34,418 bases of DNA, from positions 1 through 34,418 of the forward strand of contig JAPOXY010000047.1 in the NCBI GenBank assembly GCA_026706845.1, given 5' to 3'. Under the pieces are notes generated by a model, which did not search any database, was not told the DNA's origin, and saw only the letters and a list, made by a program, of their open reading frames with translations. This stretch comes from Gemmatimonadota bacterium (GTDB lineage Bacteria > Latescibacterota > UBA2968). This document shows, piece after piece, positions 9,393 through 19,302 of this stretch (position 1 is the first letter of the stretch; every line of letters starts with the position of its first letter). Position numbers and translations under genes: made by a program.

Positions 9393-11377
9393 AAAACGCC
9401 CAACTCCGCTACAGACAGGTACACCTGGACTTTCACACCTCTGAACACTGCCCGAATGTCGGTGGCAAATTTGACGAAGACCAGTTCATCGGCGCCCTAA
9501 AAAAGGGACATGTCAATTCCATAACCATCTTTGCACAATGCCATCACGGCTGGTGTTATTACCCCACAAAAACGGACATGGAACATCCCAACCTGCAAAC
9601 CGACCTCGTCGGACGCATGCTCGCCGCAGCAAAAAAAGCCGACATCAACATGCCCGTCTATATCACCGTACAATGGCAGGAAAAAGCTGCCCGCGAACAC
9701 CCCGAATGGCGCGTCAGGCGACCCGACGGGGGCTATGTGGGACGGCCAACAATGCACCCCCATACCCCCCTGCCACACGGCGGATGGTATCGCCTGTGTT
9801 GCAACACGCCCTATCTGGATGCGAGTGTCCTGCCCGTATTGACAGAAGTAATGGACATGTACAATCCTTCTGGCATCTTCCTGGACATCACCGGAGAAGA
9901 AATTTGCACCTGTGATTGGTGTATCGCCAGCATGCACGAAAAAGGACTCGACCCCGATAACGCTGGAGATCGGATTATCCACTCACAAGCTGTGTACAAA
10001 GACTATCTGTCCAAAACCACGGACATCATCTGGAGCCGAAATCCCGACGCCACAATTTATCACAACGGAAGCGACAAAAAGGGACGCCACGACCTCTACC
10101 CCTACTGGTCGCACCACGAAATCGAATCCCTGCCAACCGGCATGTGGGGATACAACCACTTCCCGACAAACGCGCGCTACTTCACAAACCTACCCGACTG
10201 CAACGCAATCGCACAAACGGGCAAATTCCATCGCATGTGGGGCGAATTTGGCGGCTTCAAAAATCCAGTCGCATTGGAATACGAAGTAGGACAAATCATC
10301 TCATTAAATTGCCGCTGTATGGTAGGCGACCAACTCCATCCCGAAGGTGAAATGGACGAAGAAACCTATCGCATCATAGGCGAAGCGTACAAACGCGTTG
10401 AAGAACGCGAACCCTGGCTGGAAGGTGCCGAACACGTAGTAGATGTGGCAATCCTCGCACCCTCGGGCGTACACAAAGACAGAGATCTGGAAGACAGCGA
10501 AGTCGGCGCCGGACTCATGCTCATGGAAAACCACATCCCATTCTTAATGCTCGACGAAACAATGGACCTATCCCCCTACCAGCTATTAATTCTACCAGAC
10601 AGCGTGCGCGTGGATAACGCACTAAAAGCAAAAATCGACACATTTCTGGCGGGCGGCGGAAAATTATTATCGTCCGGCGAAAGCGGCCTGGACCCTGCAG
10701 GAAAAGGTTTTGCGTATGACATCGGCGCAGAATATACCGGACCCTCGCCCAATGATATAGAATACGTAGTCGTCGGAGACGCCATCGCCACAAATTTGGT
10801 ACGCACCCCATTCCTCGTCTATGAATCCGGCGTAACCACAAAAGTGACAGACGGCGAAATACTCGCAGCCGCGTGGAAACCGTATTTTAACCGCACGTAC
10901 GGAAAATTCTGCTCCCACCGAAACACCCCTTATGAAGGCGACGCGGGTTGGCCCTCCGTCATCCGCAAAGGCAACATCATCCACATCGCCCAACCCATCT
11001 TCAGAGTCTATGACGACCAGGGCATGCAATTGCACCGCGACCTGGTAAAAAACTGCATCGACCTGCTCTACGACGACCCCTTATTGCAGGTCTCCCTGCC
11101 ATCGTGTGGCCGAGTAAATCTAACGCGCCAACCCCAGGAAGGAAACCGGCTAATCCTGCATCTCATGTACGCCAACCCCATCAAACGGGGCGATACAAAT
11201 GTAATTGAAGACATTATCCCATTGTACGACATCGCAGTCTCCCTTAAAGCGGACCGCGACATATCTCGCGTATATCTCGCCCCCGAAAACGAGGACATTG
11301 AATTTGCAGTAGCGAACGGGCGCGTGTCATTTACCGTGCCCAAGGTCGAAATGAATCAGATTGTAGTAATTGAATAA
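9389..11377 (+). CDS. putative glycoside hydrolase, GHL6-like TIM barrel with trimerisation-type C-terminus
   Basis: The 662-residue protein opens with 'RQVHLDFHTS', which I associate with the GHL6 group of putative glycoside hydrolases, related in fold to GH29 and GH42 enzymes. 'GIFLD' at 162-166 ends a barrel strand with a candidate catalytic Asp166, followed by a CxCxxC cluster at 173-178. Residues from about 350 look like the alpha/beta domain seen in beta-galactosidase trimerisation regions, followed by a small beta-rich tail. No signal peptide is seen. Its start codon overlaps the stop of the preceding sulfatase (ATGA), implying translational coupling, so it probably removes a sugar unit after desulfation. 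The specific linkage cannot be stated. Confidence 0.65.
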   Translation: MKNAQLRYRQVHLDFHTSEHCPNVGGKFDEDQFIGALKKGHVNSITIFAQCHHGWCYYPTKTDMEHPNLQTDLVGRMLAAAKKADINMPVYITVQWQEKAAREHPEWRVRRPDGGYVGRPTMHPHTPLPHGGWYRLCCNTPYLDASVLPVLTEVMDMYNPSGIFLDITGEEICTCDWCIASMHEKGLDPDNAGDRIIHSQAVYKDYLSKTTDIIWSRNPDATIYHNGSDKKGRHDLYPYWSHHEIESLPTGMWGYNHFPTNARYFTNLPDCNAIAQTGKFHRMWGEFGGFKNPVALEYEVGQIISLNCRCMVGDQLHPEGEMDEETYRIIGEAYKRVEEREPWLEGAEHVVDVAILAPSGVHKDRDLEDSEVGAGLMLMENHIPFLMLDETMDLSPYQLLILPDSVRVDNALKAKIDTFLAGGGKLLSSGESGLDPAGKGFAYDIGAEYTGPSPNDIEYVVVGDAIATNLVRTPFLVYESGVTTKVTDGEILAAAWKPYFNRTYGKFCSHRNTPYEGDAGWPSVIRKGNIIHIAQPIFRVYDDQGMQLHRDLVKNCIDLLYDDPLLQVSLPSCGRVNLTRQPQEGNRLILHLMYANPIKRGDTNVIEDIIPLYDIAVSLKADRDISRVYLAPENEDIEFAVANGRVSFTVPKVEMNQIVVIE

Positions 11378-11399
11378 TGCCAAAAGAAAGGAGTCTCTT

Positions 11400-12311
11400 A
11401 TGCCAGAAACAAAAAAAATCGTCCGGTCGGAACCCTTTGTAATCAACAAAAACATGAGCAGCCCGATGGCGATATCCGACAGAGACCTCACGCCAAAAAA
11501 TGCGGATGGTCTCCCCGTAGTCTTGCCAACGGAAAAACAAAAATACGACTTTGATCGCAATGGGTGGCTCTTAATCCCCGGCGTACTCTCAAAAGACGAA
11601 TGCGACGAAATGCGGACCTTTGCCGAGCGACTGGCCAAAGACCCCGAAAGCATACCCGAACACGAACGCTGTCCACTTGGCGGACCATTGCAAAAATTGG
11701 CCGACCACCCCGTTATCGTCGGATTCATGAACGAATTCGTGGCATATCCTCCCCTCGCCAACGACGAGCGATACGGATTCAGACTGGAAACATCCCACCT
11801 GTTCTACCGCGATGCTGAAACACCCGGAAGATTTAGTCCACATAATGGCAATGGCCTGTTTCGCATGCCCTGGGACTCCCACTTTTACCGGTGCATCCCC
11901 GGCAAAGCATGGAGCGGACTAACGCGCATCGTATGGGAATTTAACCCCGTCAAAAAAGGGCAGGGCAGCACATTATTTGTACCGGGCAGCCACAAAGCCG
12001 CTTATCCAGCACCCGAAACCGTCCGCGACCCCGAATCAACCATGTGGGAAACATATAGCTGCCCACCCGGATCGCTGTTATTCTTCACCGAAGCAATCAC
12101 GCACAGCGCACATCCCTGGACCAACACCGAAAACAACCGCCTCGCCGTATTCAACCTCTACAATATTGTCGCGAGCCGATGGCATTCGTGGTTACCCCCT
12201 GAAAAACTCATCGAATCCATGCCCCCCTTAAGACAAACGCTCTTCAGCGAACCGTACAACGAAAAAGTGGATACATTCTTCCCGCGCACAACGGCGTATA
12301 TGGACGGGTAA
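11400..12311 (+). CDS. PhyH-family oxygenase with HxG in place of HxD (paralogue A)
   Basis: This 303-residue protein shows the PhyH framework: 'VPGSHKA' near 194-200, distal 'THSAHPW' with His235, and Arg247 in 'NNRLAV'. The position where HxD is expected reads H148-N-G150 in 'PHNGNG', so the carboxylate ligand appears to be missing. In non-haem iron halogenases such as SyrB2 and WelO5 the same Asp is Ala or Gly, leaving room for halide. That parallel is only suggestive, because alignment could move the ligand to Asp159. The ATG at 11400 follows AAAGGAG at 11387-11393; an in-frame start at 11370 overlaps the previous gene. The next gene is a close tandem paralogue. Confidence 0.75.
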   Translation: MPETKKIVRSEPFVINKNMSSPMAISDRDLTPKNADGLPVVLPTEKQKYDFDRNGWLLIPGVLSKDECDEMRTFAERLAKDPESIPEHERCPLGGPLQKLADHPVIVGFMNEFVAYPPLANDERYGFRLETSHLFYRDAETPGRFSPHNGNGLFRMPWDSHFYRCIPGKAWSGLTRIVWEFNPVKKGQGSTLFVPGSHKAAYPAPETVRDPESTMWETYSCPPGSLLFFTEAITHSAHPWTNTENNRLAVFNLYNIVASRWHSWLPPEKLIESMPPLRQTLFSEPYNEKVDTFFPRTTAYMDG

Positions 12312-12319
12312 GCAAGGTC

Positions 12320-12381
12320 GGGAAAAGGATTTCCCTCCTACACGACCATGTAACACACTGTTGAAGCGGCATCCCTGCCGC
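12320..12381. repeat. paired-hairpin intergenic repeat
   Basis: Between the two paralogous oxygenase genes lie two hairpins: GGGAAA (12320-12325) with TTTCCC (12330-12335), and GCGGCA (12366-12371) with TGCCGC (12376-12381). CCTACA follows directly after the first. The gap at 21721-21788 has the same order: hairpin, CTACA, about 25-30 bases, hairpin. I read both as members of a REP-like dispersed family. A transcript-stabilising or attenuating role inside the operon is possible. A terminator is unlikely because no T-run follows. Confidence 0.5.
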
Positions 12382-12418
12382 GACCACGACCAACTTTTTG
12401 ATAATTGGAGACCGACCC

Positions 12419-13318
12419 ATGACCGACAATGGAACAGTCACACCTTATATCATCGACAAAAATCTGGGCAGCCCAATGGACGACTACTCAGATGTATTGC
12501 CAAAGAAAAATGGCGACGGATTAGACATCATCGAACCGACCGCAGAGCAAAAGTACCGGTTTGACAAAGACGGGTGGCTCTTAGTCCCCGGCGTATTGAG
12601 CGAACAGGACATCAAGGAAATGCGGGAATATTGTATTCAACTGCACTTCGATCCCCAATCGCTCCCCGAACACGAACGCACCCCGCTGGCAGGTCCCACA
12701 CAGAAATTGATAGATCATCCTCTGGTAGTCGGCATGATGAATGAATTCATGGCCAATCCCCGCTTATCAAGCCCCAACTGTTACGGATTCAGTCTGGCCG
12801 CCAATGGACTCTGGTATAGAACCGCACCCAGCCGACGAAATGAAGGCAAAAGAGAAGCCCGTCATTTTACCCCACACAATGGCAATGGCCTATATCGCCT
12901 GCCCGGCGACGCGCACTATTACAACGCCTTCCCCGGCAAAGCCAACAGCGCGCATACCCGCGTGGTTTGGGAATTGAACCCCGTCAAACACAAACAGGGC
13001 GGCACACTCCTCGTAACGGGCAGCCACAAAGCTGTGTACACCGCACCCGACGAAATACAAGACCCCGACTCCAGCATCTGGACGACCTATTCATGTCCGG
13101 CAGGCTCGGTCCTATTCTTTGCAGAAGCAACAACACACAGCGCACATCCGTGGACCAATGAAGAAAACGACCGCATTGCCATCGCCAACCTCTACAACTT
13201 CGTAGATGGCGGTCACGCCAGATTGCTGAGGCCCGACCCCCGCATCTTGAACGCCATGCCCCCGATTCGCCAGACCCTGTTCAGAGAGCGATTTGCCGGT
13301 CAAAATGTCGTCAGGTAA
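12419..13318 (+). CDS. PhyH-family oxygenase with HxG in place of HxD (paralogue B)
   Basis: The 299-residue protein is a tandem paralogue of the gene starting at 11400. They share the 'EQKYRFDKDGWLLVPGVLS' opening pattern, the 'LPEHER' segment, 'PHNGNGL', 'GSHKA' and 'THSAHPWTN'. The iron motif again reads H153-N-G155, with distal His240 and Arg252 retained. Conservation of the Gly in both copies makes a sequencing error unlikely and points to a genuine subfamily. The ATG at 12419 has GGAG eight bases upstream. This copy has an extra loop near residues 136-148 rich in Arg, Glu and Lys. It ends eight bases before a sulfatase start. Confidence 0.75.
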   Translation: MTDNGTVTPYIIDKNLGSPMDDYSDVLPKKNGDGLDIIEPTAEQKYRFDKDGWLLVPGVLSEQDIKEMREYCIQLHFDPQSLPEHERTPLAGPTQKLIDHPLVVGMMNEFMANPRLSSPNCYGFSLAANGLWYRTAPSRRNEGKREARHFTPHNGNGLYRLPGDAHYYNAFPGKANSAHTRVVWELNPVKHKQGGTLLVTGSHKAVYTAPDEIQDPDSSIWTTYSCPAGSVLFFAEATTHSAHPWTNEENDRIAIANLYNFVDGGHARLLRPDPRILNAMPPIRQTLFRERFAGQNVVR

Positions 13319-13325
13319 GAACATC

Positions 13326-14714
13326 ATGGACCAGAACCGACCCAATATCCTGTTCCTAATGACCGATGAGCAGCGATTTGACCACCTGGGAAGTGTAAAT
13401 CCCGCGGTAAAAACACCGCACATAGACGCCCTGGCCAATGATGGCGTTCTATTCACCCGGGCATATACACCCAATCCATCCTGTGTACCTGCACGGGCGG
13501 GAATATTCACGGGAAAATATCCACACCAGTGCGCAGCACCCACCTTTATCACCTATTTGCCAGCGCACGAAAAGACATTCATGAGTTATCTACAGGAAGC
13601 GGGATATTACACAGCAGTAATTGGAAAACAGCACTTTGGCGAGTCGAAAATTGAACGGGGTTATAACTACGAAGATATTATAGACAGCCACAGCCCCGCA
13701 CCTCAGAATCCAAATCGCAACTCCTATAATCAGTGGCTATGGGACTCTGGATTTAAGCACCGCAGTGAATTAATTCAGGGAAATCCCGACATCAGAAGAT
13801 ATTCGGAATGGAAAGCGGACCCAAAATACCACGTCGATCACTACGTGGGCGACCGGGGCCGCGAATGGATCGAAAGCAGCATGCCCGAAAATCGCCCCTG
13901 GTTTTGCTGGATCTCATTCCCAGGCCCCCACGGACCCATTGACTGTGGCAATCTCCCCCAGGCCGACCTGTACGACCCGGCAGACATCGACATGCCAGAG
14001 ACAAATTTTGAGATGCTGGCACAAAAACCCCCGCACAATTTATTGCGAGGTGGACCCGAGCGCCAACAGCCTTTTACAAATGATGAAATTCGCAAACTGC
14101 GACACGCTTATTACGCAAACGTAACACTCATAGATGAAAAAGTCGGCGCAATCGTACAGGCATTAAAAAATAGCGGCACCTATGACAACACCCTCATATT
14201 CTTCACCAGCGACCACGGCGATTTCATGGGCGACTTCCAGTTAATGGCAAAAGGGCAAAACATACTGGAAGTACTCATGCGCATACCCTTTATAATCAAG
14301 CCCCCAAAAGGCGGCGCACACGGAAAAGTGGAAACATCTCTCATCTCGGCAATTGATATTGCAGCCACCTGTTTAACGGTTGCTGGCGCAGAAGTGCCCA
14401 AACACATGGCATCACGCGACCTGTCGCATTATTGGTCCCACGCGGAAGACCTGGACGACCAGGACGAGTTGTACATGGAAGCATCGGGCATTCGGTGTTT
14501 GCGCACCCGGCGCTGGAAAATAGGGCACTATTGGAACAAACCCTATGGCGAACTCTACGACCTGAAAAACGACCCGTGGGAAAAAGAAAACCTGTGGGAC
14601 CGCCAGGAATTAACAGCGTTAAAATCCAAATTACAAAAACGCTTACTGGACAAACTGATTGAATTAAGCCCGCGATCTTATATCGCGTGGAATCACGGCG
14701 CACCTGAGTTATAA
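13326..14714 (+). CDS. sulfatase of the formylglycine (S1) type
   Basis: The 462-residue sulfatase carries CVPAR starting at Cys53, with Asp14 in 'MTDEQ', K101-Q-H103 (the usual KWH has Gln in the middle) and D296-H297 in 'TSDHGDFMGD'. 'SDHGD' is typical of the choline-sulfatase/heparan-type side of the family rather than of the 'SDNG' arylsulfatases. No signal peptide is seen. The start at 13326 gives the normal 'RPNILFLMTDEQ' N-terminus; a longer in-frame start would overlap the previous gene. The ribosome site is weak (AGG ten bases upstream), so translation may depend on the preceding oxygenase. An oxidoreductase gene follows after 12 bases. Confidence 0.92.
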   Translation: MDQNRPNILFLMTDEQRFDHLGSVNPAVKTPHIDALANDGVLFTRAYTPNPSCVPARAGIFTGKYPHQCAAPTFITYLPAHEKTFMSYLQEAGYYTAVIGKQHFGESKIERGYNYEDIIDSHSPAPQNPNRNSYNQWLWDSGFKHRSELIQGNPDIRRYSEWKADPKYHVDHYVGDRGREWIESSMPENRPWFCWISFPGPHGPIDCGNLPQADLYDPADIDMPETNFEMLAQKPPHNLLRGGPERQQPFTNDEIRKLRHAYYANVTLIDEKVGAIVQALKNSGTYDNTLIFFTSDHGDFMGDFQLMAKGQNILEVLMRIPFIIKPPKGGAHGKVETSLISAIDIAATCLTVAGAEVPKHMASRDLSHYWSHAEDLDDQDELYMEASGIRCLRTRRWKIGHYWNKPYGELYDLKNDPWEKENLWDRQELTALKSKLQKRLLDKLIELSPRSYIAWNHGAPEL

Positions 14715-14726
14715 GGAACCTCGTAT

Positions 14727-15746
14727 ATGAACGGATATCGGATTGGGATTGTAGGATGTGGCGGGATAGCACATCGGCACATTGAGGGCTATCGGAAAGT
14801 CGCACACGACCTGGGAGAAGTCGTCGCAGGATGCGACATAGACAAAGAGCAACTAAATAGATATTGCGACCAATACGACATACCCAACCGCTTTACAAAT
14901 GCGGCAGACATGATCGCATCGGGAGAAGTCGATGTCATCAGCCTGTTAACACCCCCTGCTGTGCGCCACGACGTAATCTTCCCCGCAATTGAAAAAGGAA
15001 TCCATCTCCTCGTCGAAAAACCATTCGGCGAAACATTGTGCGATGCAGTCTCCTTTGTCGAAGCCGCGGAAAAAGCAGGCGTAACCCTGGCGGTCAACCA
15101 CCAACTGGGATTCATGGAAGACGTCGTCGCAATGCGCGACATCATCAACTCGGGTGAAATTGGCGACATACGTTATATATCGCACGACGAATTAAAAAAC
15201 CGGACCCAGGTACGCGGGTGGCGAAGCCAGGAGCAACGCCTGGAAATCAGTATCTTCAGCATCCACCTCATTGACCGCATCCGCACATTGGCAGACAGCC
15301 CTCCCCAAAGCGTATCAGCCGTAACCCGCCATTGGAATCCAGACGTCAAAGGCGAAACCTTTACCAGTCTGACCGTACAATTTGAAAATGGCGTCGTCGG
15401 CACCATGATCTCCAACTGGCATGGCTTAACCCTATCGGAATGTCGATTGCGCATAGACGCCACAAAAGGCTCGGTACTATCCGTCAAAAAAGTCGTACTC
15501 GCCGACACAGCCACATTGCACATCCATCCCCTGGACGGAAAAAAGGAAACACGCGAATTTCATCGCGAAGGGGCTTTTACACACGCAATGGGTGAAAGCA
15601 TGAATCATTTGATGGACTCGGCGCGGCGCGGCGCAGAACCCATGCACAGTGGGCGAGGAAATTTATACACCATGCAAATTGTCGATGCGGCCTATCTATC
15701 GGCACAACGCGGCGGACAAATGGTAGAAGTAGCGGAAATAAAATAA
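14727..15746 (+). CDS. Gfo/Idh/MocA-family NAD(P)-dependent oxidoreductase
   Basis: The 339-residue protein begins with a Rossmann dinucleotide-binding motif (GIVGCGGIA, residues 7-15), followed by 'TPP' near 75-77 and the family EKP motif at 97-99, where the lysine takes part in hydride transfer. The C-terminal half is the usual alpha/beta domain that binds the sugar. These enzymes oxidise or reduce hydroxyls of sugars, inositols and sugar derivatives, and some act in redox-assisted glycoside cleavage. AAGGA lies ten bases before the ATG. It sits between a sulfatase and two oxygenases and probably handles the desulfated sugar. The substrate is not predictable from this sequence alone. Confidence 0.9.
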   Translation: MNGYRIGIVGCGGIAHRHIEGYRKVAHDLGEVVAGCDIDKEQLNRYCDQYDIPNRFTNAADMIASGEVDVISLLTPPAVRHDVIFPAIEKGIHLLVEKPFGETLCDAVSFVEAAEKAGVTLAVNHQLGFMEDVVAMRDIINSGEIGDIRYISHDELKNRTQVRGWRSQEQRLEISIFSIHLIDRIRTLADSPPQSVSAVTRHWNPDVKGETFTSLTVQFENGVVGTMISNWHGLTLSECRLRIDATKGSVLSVKKVVLADTATLHIHPLDGKKETREFHREGAFTHAMGESMNHLMDSARRGAEPMHSGRGNLYTMQIVDAAYLSAQRGGQMVEVAEIK

Positions 15747-15762
15747 AACTGGAGGAATAGCA

Positions 15763-16563
15763 ATGACCACAGACTGCCCCACAACCCCTGAAGATATCGC
15801 GCAATATCAAAAAAGGGGATTCATCAGCTATCCCAACTTCTTCACGCCCGAAGACCTCTGGGAACTCGCAGACGCACTCGACCACGCCGTAGCAATCAAC
15901 CGCGCCAGAATCAAAGGCGCAGAAAACGCGGGACGAGGCAGACCCGAATACGAACTCGTATTTAACCAAATGGTCAACCTCTGGACCGACTATGCAGGCG
16001 CGCGAAAAATCGCCCTGAACAAACGCCTCGCAGAATCCGCCCGCCGACTATCACAAGCCAAACAAATCCGCATCTATCACGACCACGCACTCATAAAACC
16101 ACCCGGCGTCAAAAGCCGGGAAACCAACTGGCACCAGGACTTCCCGTACTGGTCTGGTATGGACCGCCCGGGCGCACTCTCCGCCTGGATCGCAATCGAT
16201 GATGTCTATATCGAAAACGGCTGCATGCACTTCGTCCCCGGAAGCCACAAATTCGGCAAACAAGAAAGCGTGAGCCTGACCACTCAGGGCGCAAGCATCG
16301 TCCAAAAAATGAAAGAACGCGGACACAAAGTCGCCGAACCCGAAACCATAGAACTGCCAGCTGGCGGCGTCACCTTCCACCACGGATGCAACTTCCACTA
16401 TGCGGGACCCAACCTCAGCGACAAACCCCGCCGCGCATTCGCCATCATCTACATACCCGACTACGTCCTCTTCACCGGCAAAAACGACGCAGCGGGCGCG
16501 CAAGACGAAATGGAAATCGGCAAACCCTGGAACCACCCCCTGCATCCTGTAATCGCCGGATAA
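15763..16563 (+). CDS. PhyH-family Fe(II)/2OG oxygenase
   Basis: The 266-residue protein is a complete PhyH enzyme. HQD is at 124-126, 'NGCMHFVPGSHK' at about 152-163, the distal His212 in 'FHYAGPN', and Arg224 for co-substrate binding. It differs from its oxygenase neighbours by a charged N-terminal half and a Trp/His-rich tail. GGAGG seven bases before the ATG gives a strong ribosome site. The next oxygenase begins 11 bases after its stop. The two are not close paralogues, which suggests two different oxidation steps rather than gene dosage. Confidence 0.88.
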   Translation: MTTDCPTTPEDIAQYQKRGFISYPNFFTPEDLWELADALDHAVAINRARIKGAENAGRGRPEYELVFNQMVNLWTDYAGARKIALNKRLAESARRLSQAKQIRIYHDHALIKPPGVKSRETNWHQDFPYWSGMDRPGALSAWIAIDDVYIENGCMHFVPGSHKFGKQESVSLTTQGASIVQKMKERGHKVAEPETIELPAGGVTFHHGCNFHYAGPNLSDKPRRAFAIIYIPDYVLFTGKNDAAGAQDEMEIGKPWNHPLHPVIAG

Positions 16564-16574
16564 GGAGATCGAAA

Positions 16575-17537
16575 ATGTTGACCCCTGAACAATGTGAATC
16601 ATATCAGCGCAACGGCTATCTCTTAGTCCCCGACCTCTTCTCAAAAGAGCAATTGGCACCCGCGCTCGAAGTCGCAGAACAAAATGCCTACGGCAAATCT
16701 CACGAAGCCTTCAACGCCGAAATAGATGCTCATCCCGAAATCGCAGAAACACTTATCAGACCAAAAGGCCGCCGTAGCTTTGGCGGACCCCGAGCGGAAT
16801 TTCACGACATTCCAACGGGAATTGACGCCATTGACCGCACCCTTGAACACGAACCATTTTTAGACGCCCTAACCCAACTCTTAGACACACCCGACATGCA
16901 CTACCACCACGGCTTTGTCTATGCCCGTAGCGGACGCCTGGACCGGGGAACCCCTAAAGAACCCTGGCAGGGCTTCCACATCGACTGGGCAAAACCCCTG
17001 CTACCCCCGCATCCGGAATGGCAACGCTACGGCCATATCCAGGCCTGGGTTTATCTGACCGACAACGACGCAGACTGCGCCCCGGTCCGCGTATTGCCCG
17101 GCGCACACAGCAAAATGAACAAACTCATCCGCGAGCCACTCGGCACAGAACACGCATCTTATCGCTTTGACGACATCCGCAAACTCCCTTACAAATTCGA
17201 ACCCGTCACCGCCACGGGAAAAACCGGAACCGTACTCTTTTACAGCTCACACACGCCCCATTCAGCCCAGGCATTCACCAACCCCAGAAAACAACGCGCC
17301 GTCCTCTTCTACGCAGTGGGCCGCAGAGACACCAGCACCTGGACACTCACGGAAAAACGAGACATACAAGAACGCAGACGCCTGCGCCCCTTCCTGACAA
17401 AAACCACCGCAAGAGTCCGCAGCCTCTTTGGCTGGCCCAACCCCGGCGACGACTTTTACACGCCAGAAACGCTTAACCTCATCAAAAACGCCTATCCAGA
17501 AATGGACCTCAGTCCATACAAGGAATCTCGCCTATGA
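16575..17537 (+). CDS. PhyH-family Fe(II)/2OG oxygenase
   Basis: The 320-residue protein has HID at 135-137, a '[11 protein letters not shown]' turn near 172-182, a distal His in 'HTPHSAQAF' (His229 most likely) and Arg241. The C-terminal 70 residues extend beyond the core and are basic. The start at 16575 follows AAGGAG; a longer in-frame reading at 16386 runs back through the previous gene and is rejected. Its TGA overlaps the ATG of the following sulfatase, so the oxygenase and the sulfatase are almost certainly co-translated. This is one of the clearest oxygenase-sulfatase pairings in the window. Confidence 0.87.
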   Translation: MLTPEQCESYQRNGYLLVPDLFSKEQLAPALEVAEQNAYGKSHEAFNAEIDAHPEIAETLIRPKGRRSFGGPRAEFHDIPTGIDAIDRTLEHEPFLDALTQLLDTPDMHYHHGFVYARSGRLDRGTPKEPWQGFHIDWAKPLLPPHPEWQRYGHIQAWVYLTDNDADCAPVRVLPGAHSKMNKLIREPLGTEHASYRFDDIRKLPYKFEPVTATGKTGTVLFYSSHTPHSAQAFTNPRKQRAVLFYAVGRRDTSTWTLTEKRDIQERRRLRPFLTKTTARVRSLFGWPNPGDDFYTPETLNLIKNAYPEMDLSPYKESRL

Positions 17538-19276
17538 CAAAACGCCCCAATGTAATCCTGATCTTAACCGACGATCAGGGATATGGGGACTTGAGTTGCA
17601 CGGGCAATCCCGCATTGCAAACGCCACACCTGGATCAATTATACAACCAGAGCGTGCGCTTGACCGACTATCACGTAGATGCCATGTGCTCGCCCACAAG
17701 AGCCGCGCTCATGACCGGGCGATATGCCGCGCGCACCGGCGTATGGAGCACCTTGCGAGGCCGGTATATCATGCGCCGGGACGAAATCACCATCGCCGAC
17801 GCATTTGCGGACTCGGACTATCGAACCGGCATATTTGGCAAATGGCATCTGGGCGACAACTATCCCTATCGCCCCTTTGATCGGGGATTTCAGGAAACCC
17901 TGAGCTTTGGCGGCGGCGTAGTAGGAGAAATCCCCGACTACTGGGACAACGACAACTTCACCGCAACATACCTCCGAAACGGCGCACCCGAATCGCACGC
18001 CTGCTATTGCACAGACGTATGGTTCAACGAAGCCATGCAATTTATGGCGGCGGATGAAACCCCATTCTTCTGCTACATCTCCACCAACGCCCCCCATGGC
18101 CCATTCAACGTACACGAAAAATACAGCGCACCTTATTTGCAACAGGGCATACCGAAACAACGCGCGCGATTTTACGGCATGATCGCAAACATCGACGAAA
18201 ACATCGGGCGTCTCCGCCAGTGGCTCGCGGACAAGGAACTGACAGAAAACACCATACTGATCTTCATGGGCGACAACGGCACATCCATGGGAACCGGAAT
18301 AACCGCGGATGGATATCCAACAGATGGATATAACGCGGGCATGCGCGGCAAAAAAACGTGGGTCTATGACGGCGGCCATCGCAACGCGTGCTTCATACAC
18401 TGGCCCGCCGGAAAACTGATAGGCGGTCGCGATATCGAACATCTAACCGCACACATCGACATATTGCCCACACTGATTGACCTCTGCGGACTGGAACCAC
18501 CAGACCTAAAATTCGACGGCACCAGCCTCACACCCCTGTTAAACAACGCCTATAGCGACTGGCCCGAGCGCACCCTATTCGTACACCAGCAGCAAATCGA
18601 CCACCCCAAAAAATACAAAGACTTCGCCGCCATGACCGACCGCTGGCGACTCGTACACACGGGAGTCTGGCGCGAGCCACAACACGAACTATTTGATCAC
18701 AAACGCGACCCCGAGCAAAAGCGCGACATAGCAGAACACCATCCCGATACCGTAAAAACACTGTGCGAAGATTATGAAACCTGGTGGACTGACATCTCCC
18801 GGCGATTTGGCGAATACAGCGAAATCCCAGTCGGATCAAATCGCGAAAACCCCACAACACTAACCGCACACAGCTGGCACGGAAAAGAAGGAATCTACAG
18901 CCAGCGACATGTGCGCCAAAAAGAGCGAGACAACGGATACTGGGCCATCGACATCGAACAAGACGGAGAATACGAATTCGAACTACGCCGATGGCCCATT
19001 GAAATCGACACACCGATCTGCGCCGCACTACCCGGCAGAACCGGTGTACCTTATGTAGATGATTTGTTACCGGGAGAAGCTCTCGCCATCAAAACGGCAA
19101 AATTGCAAGTAGGCGATATCGTCCAACAAAAAGCAGTCAGTGAAGAAGACAAATACATCGCCTTTCATCTATCACTCAAAAAAGGCTCAACCCGCGTACA
19201 GACCTATTTTGACGATGGCATTGACGCACCACCCGGAGCCTACTATGTTTATGTGAAGAGAATCAATCCCGCTTAG
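17534..19276 (+). CDS. arylsulfatase-type sulfatase with C-terminal beta domain
   Basis: At 580 residues this is the longest of the four sulfatases. CSPTR starts at Cys52, with D13-D14 in 'LTDDQGYGD', K103 and H105 in 'GKWH', and D247-N248 in 'GDNGTS'. The 'YGDLSC' start and GDNG motif place it near arylsulfatase A-like enzymes. Residues from about 430 form an extra beta-rich module that family relatives from planctomycete-like genomes often carry; it may bind substrate. No signal peptide is present. The start codon overlaps the stop of the upstream oxygenase (ATGA). A sulfotransferase-like gene follows after 26 bases. Confidence 0.92.
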   Translation: MTKRPNVILILTDDQGYGDLSCTGNPALQTPHLDQLYNQSVRLTDYHVDAMCSPTRAALMTGRYAARTGVWSTLRGRYIMRRDEITIADAFADSDYRTGIFGKWHLGDNYPYRPFDRGFQETLSFGGGVVGEIPDYWDNDNFTATYLRNGAPESHACYCTDVWFNEAMQFMAADETPFFCYISTNAPHGPFNVHEKYSAPYLQQGIPKQRARFYGMIANIDENIGRLRQWLADKELTENTILIFMGDNGTSMGTGITADGYPTDGYNAGMRGKKTWVYDGGHRNACFIHWPAGKLIGGRDIEHLTAHIDILPTLIDLCGLEPPDLKFDGTSLTPLLNNAYSDWPERTLFVHQQQIDHPKKYKDFAAMTDRWRLVHTGVWREPQHELFDHKRDPEQKRDIAEHHPDTVKTLCEDYETWWTDISRRFGEYSEIPVGSNRENPTTLTAHSWHGKEGIYSQRHVRQKERDNGYWAIDIEQDGEYEFELRRWPIEIDTPICAALPGRTGVPYVDDLLPGEALAIKTAKLQVGDIVQQKAVSEEDKYIAFHLSLKKGSTRVQTYFDDGIDAPPGAYYVYVKRINPA

Positions 19277-19302
19277 GGGTCTGAAAAAAAAGGAGTCTAT
19301 CA

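Noticed and set aside
15763-17537. The two adjacent oxygenase genes as a recent tandem duplication
   Set aside because: Apart from the common iron and 2OG motifs, their sequences, lengths and N-termini differ strongly, unlike the genuinely paralogous pair at 11400 and 12419.
17639-18442. 267-codon minus-strand frame opposite the third sulfatase
   Set aside because: The plus-strand sulfatase has all catalytic motifs across this stretch; the antisense product has none.
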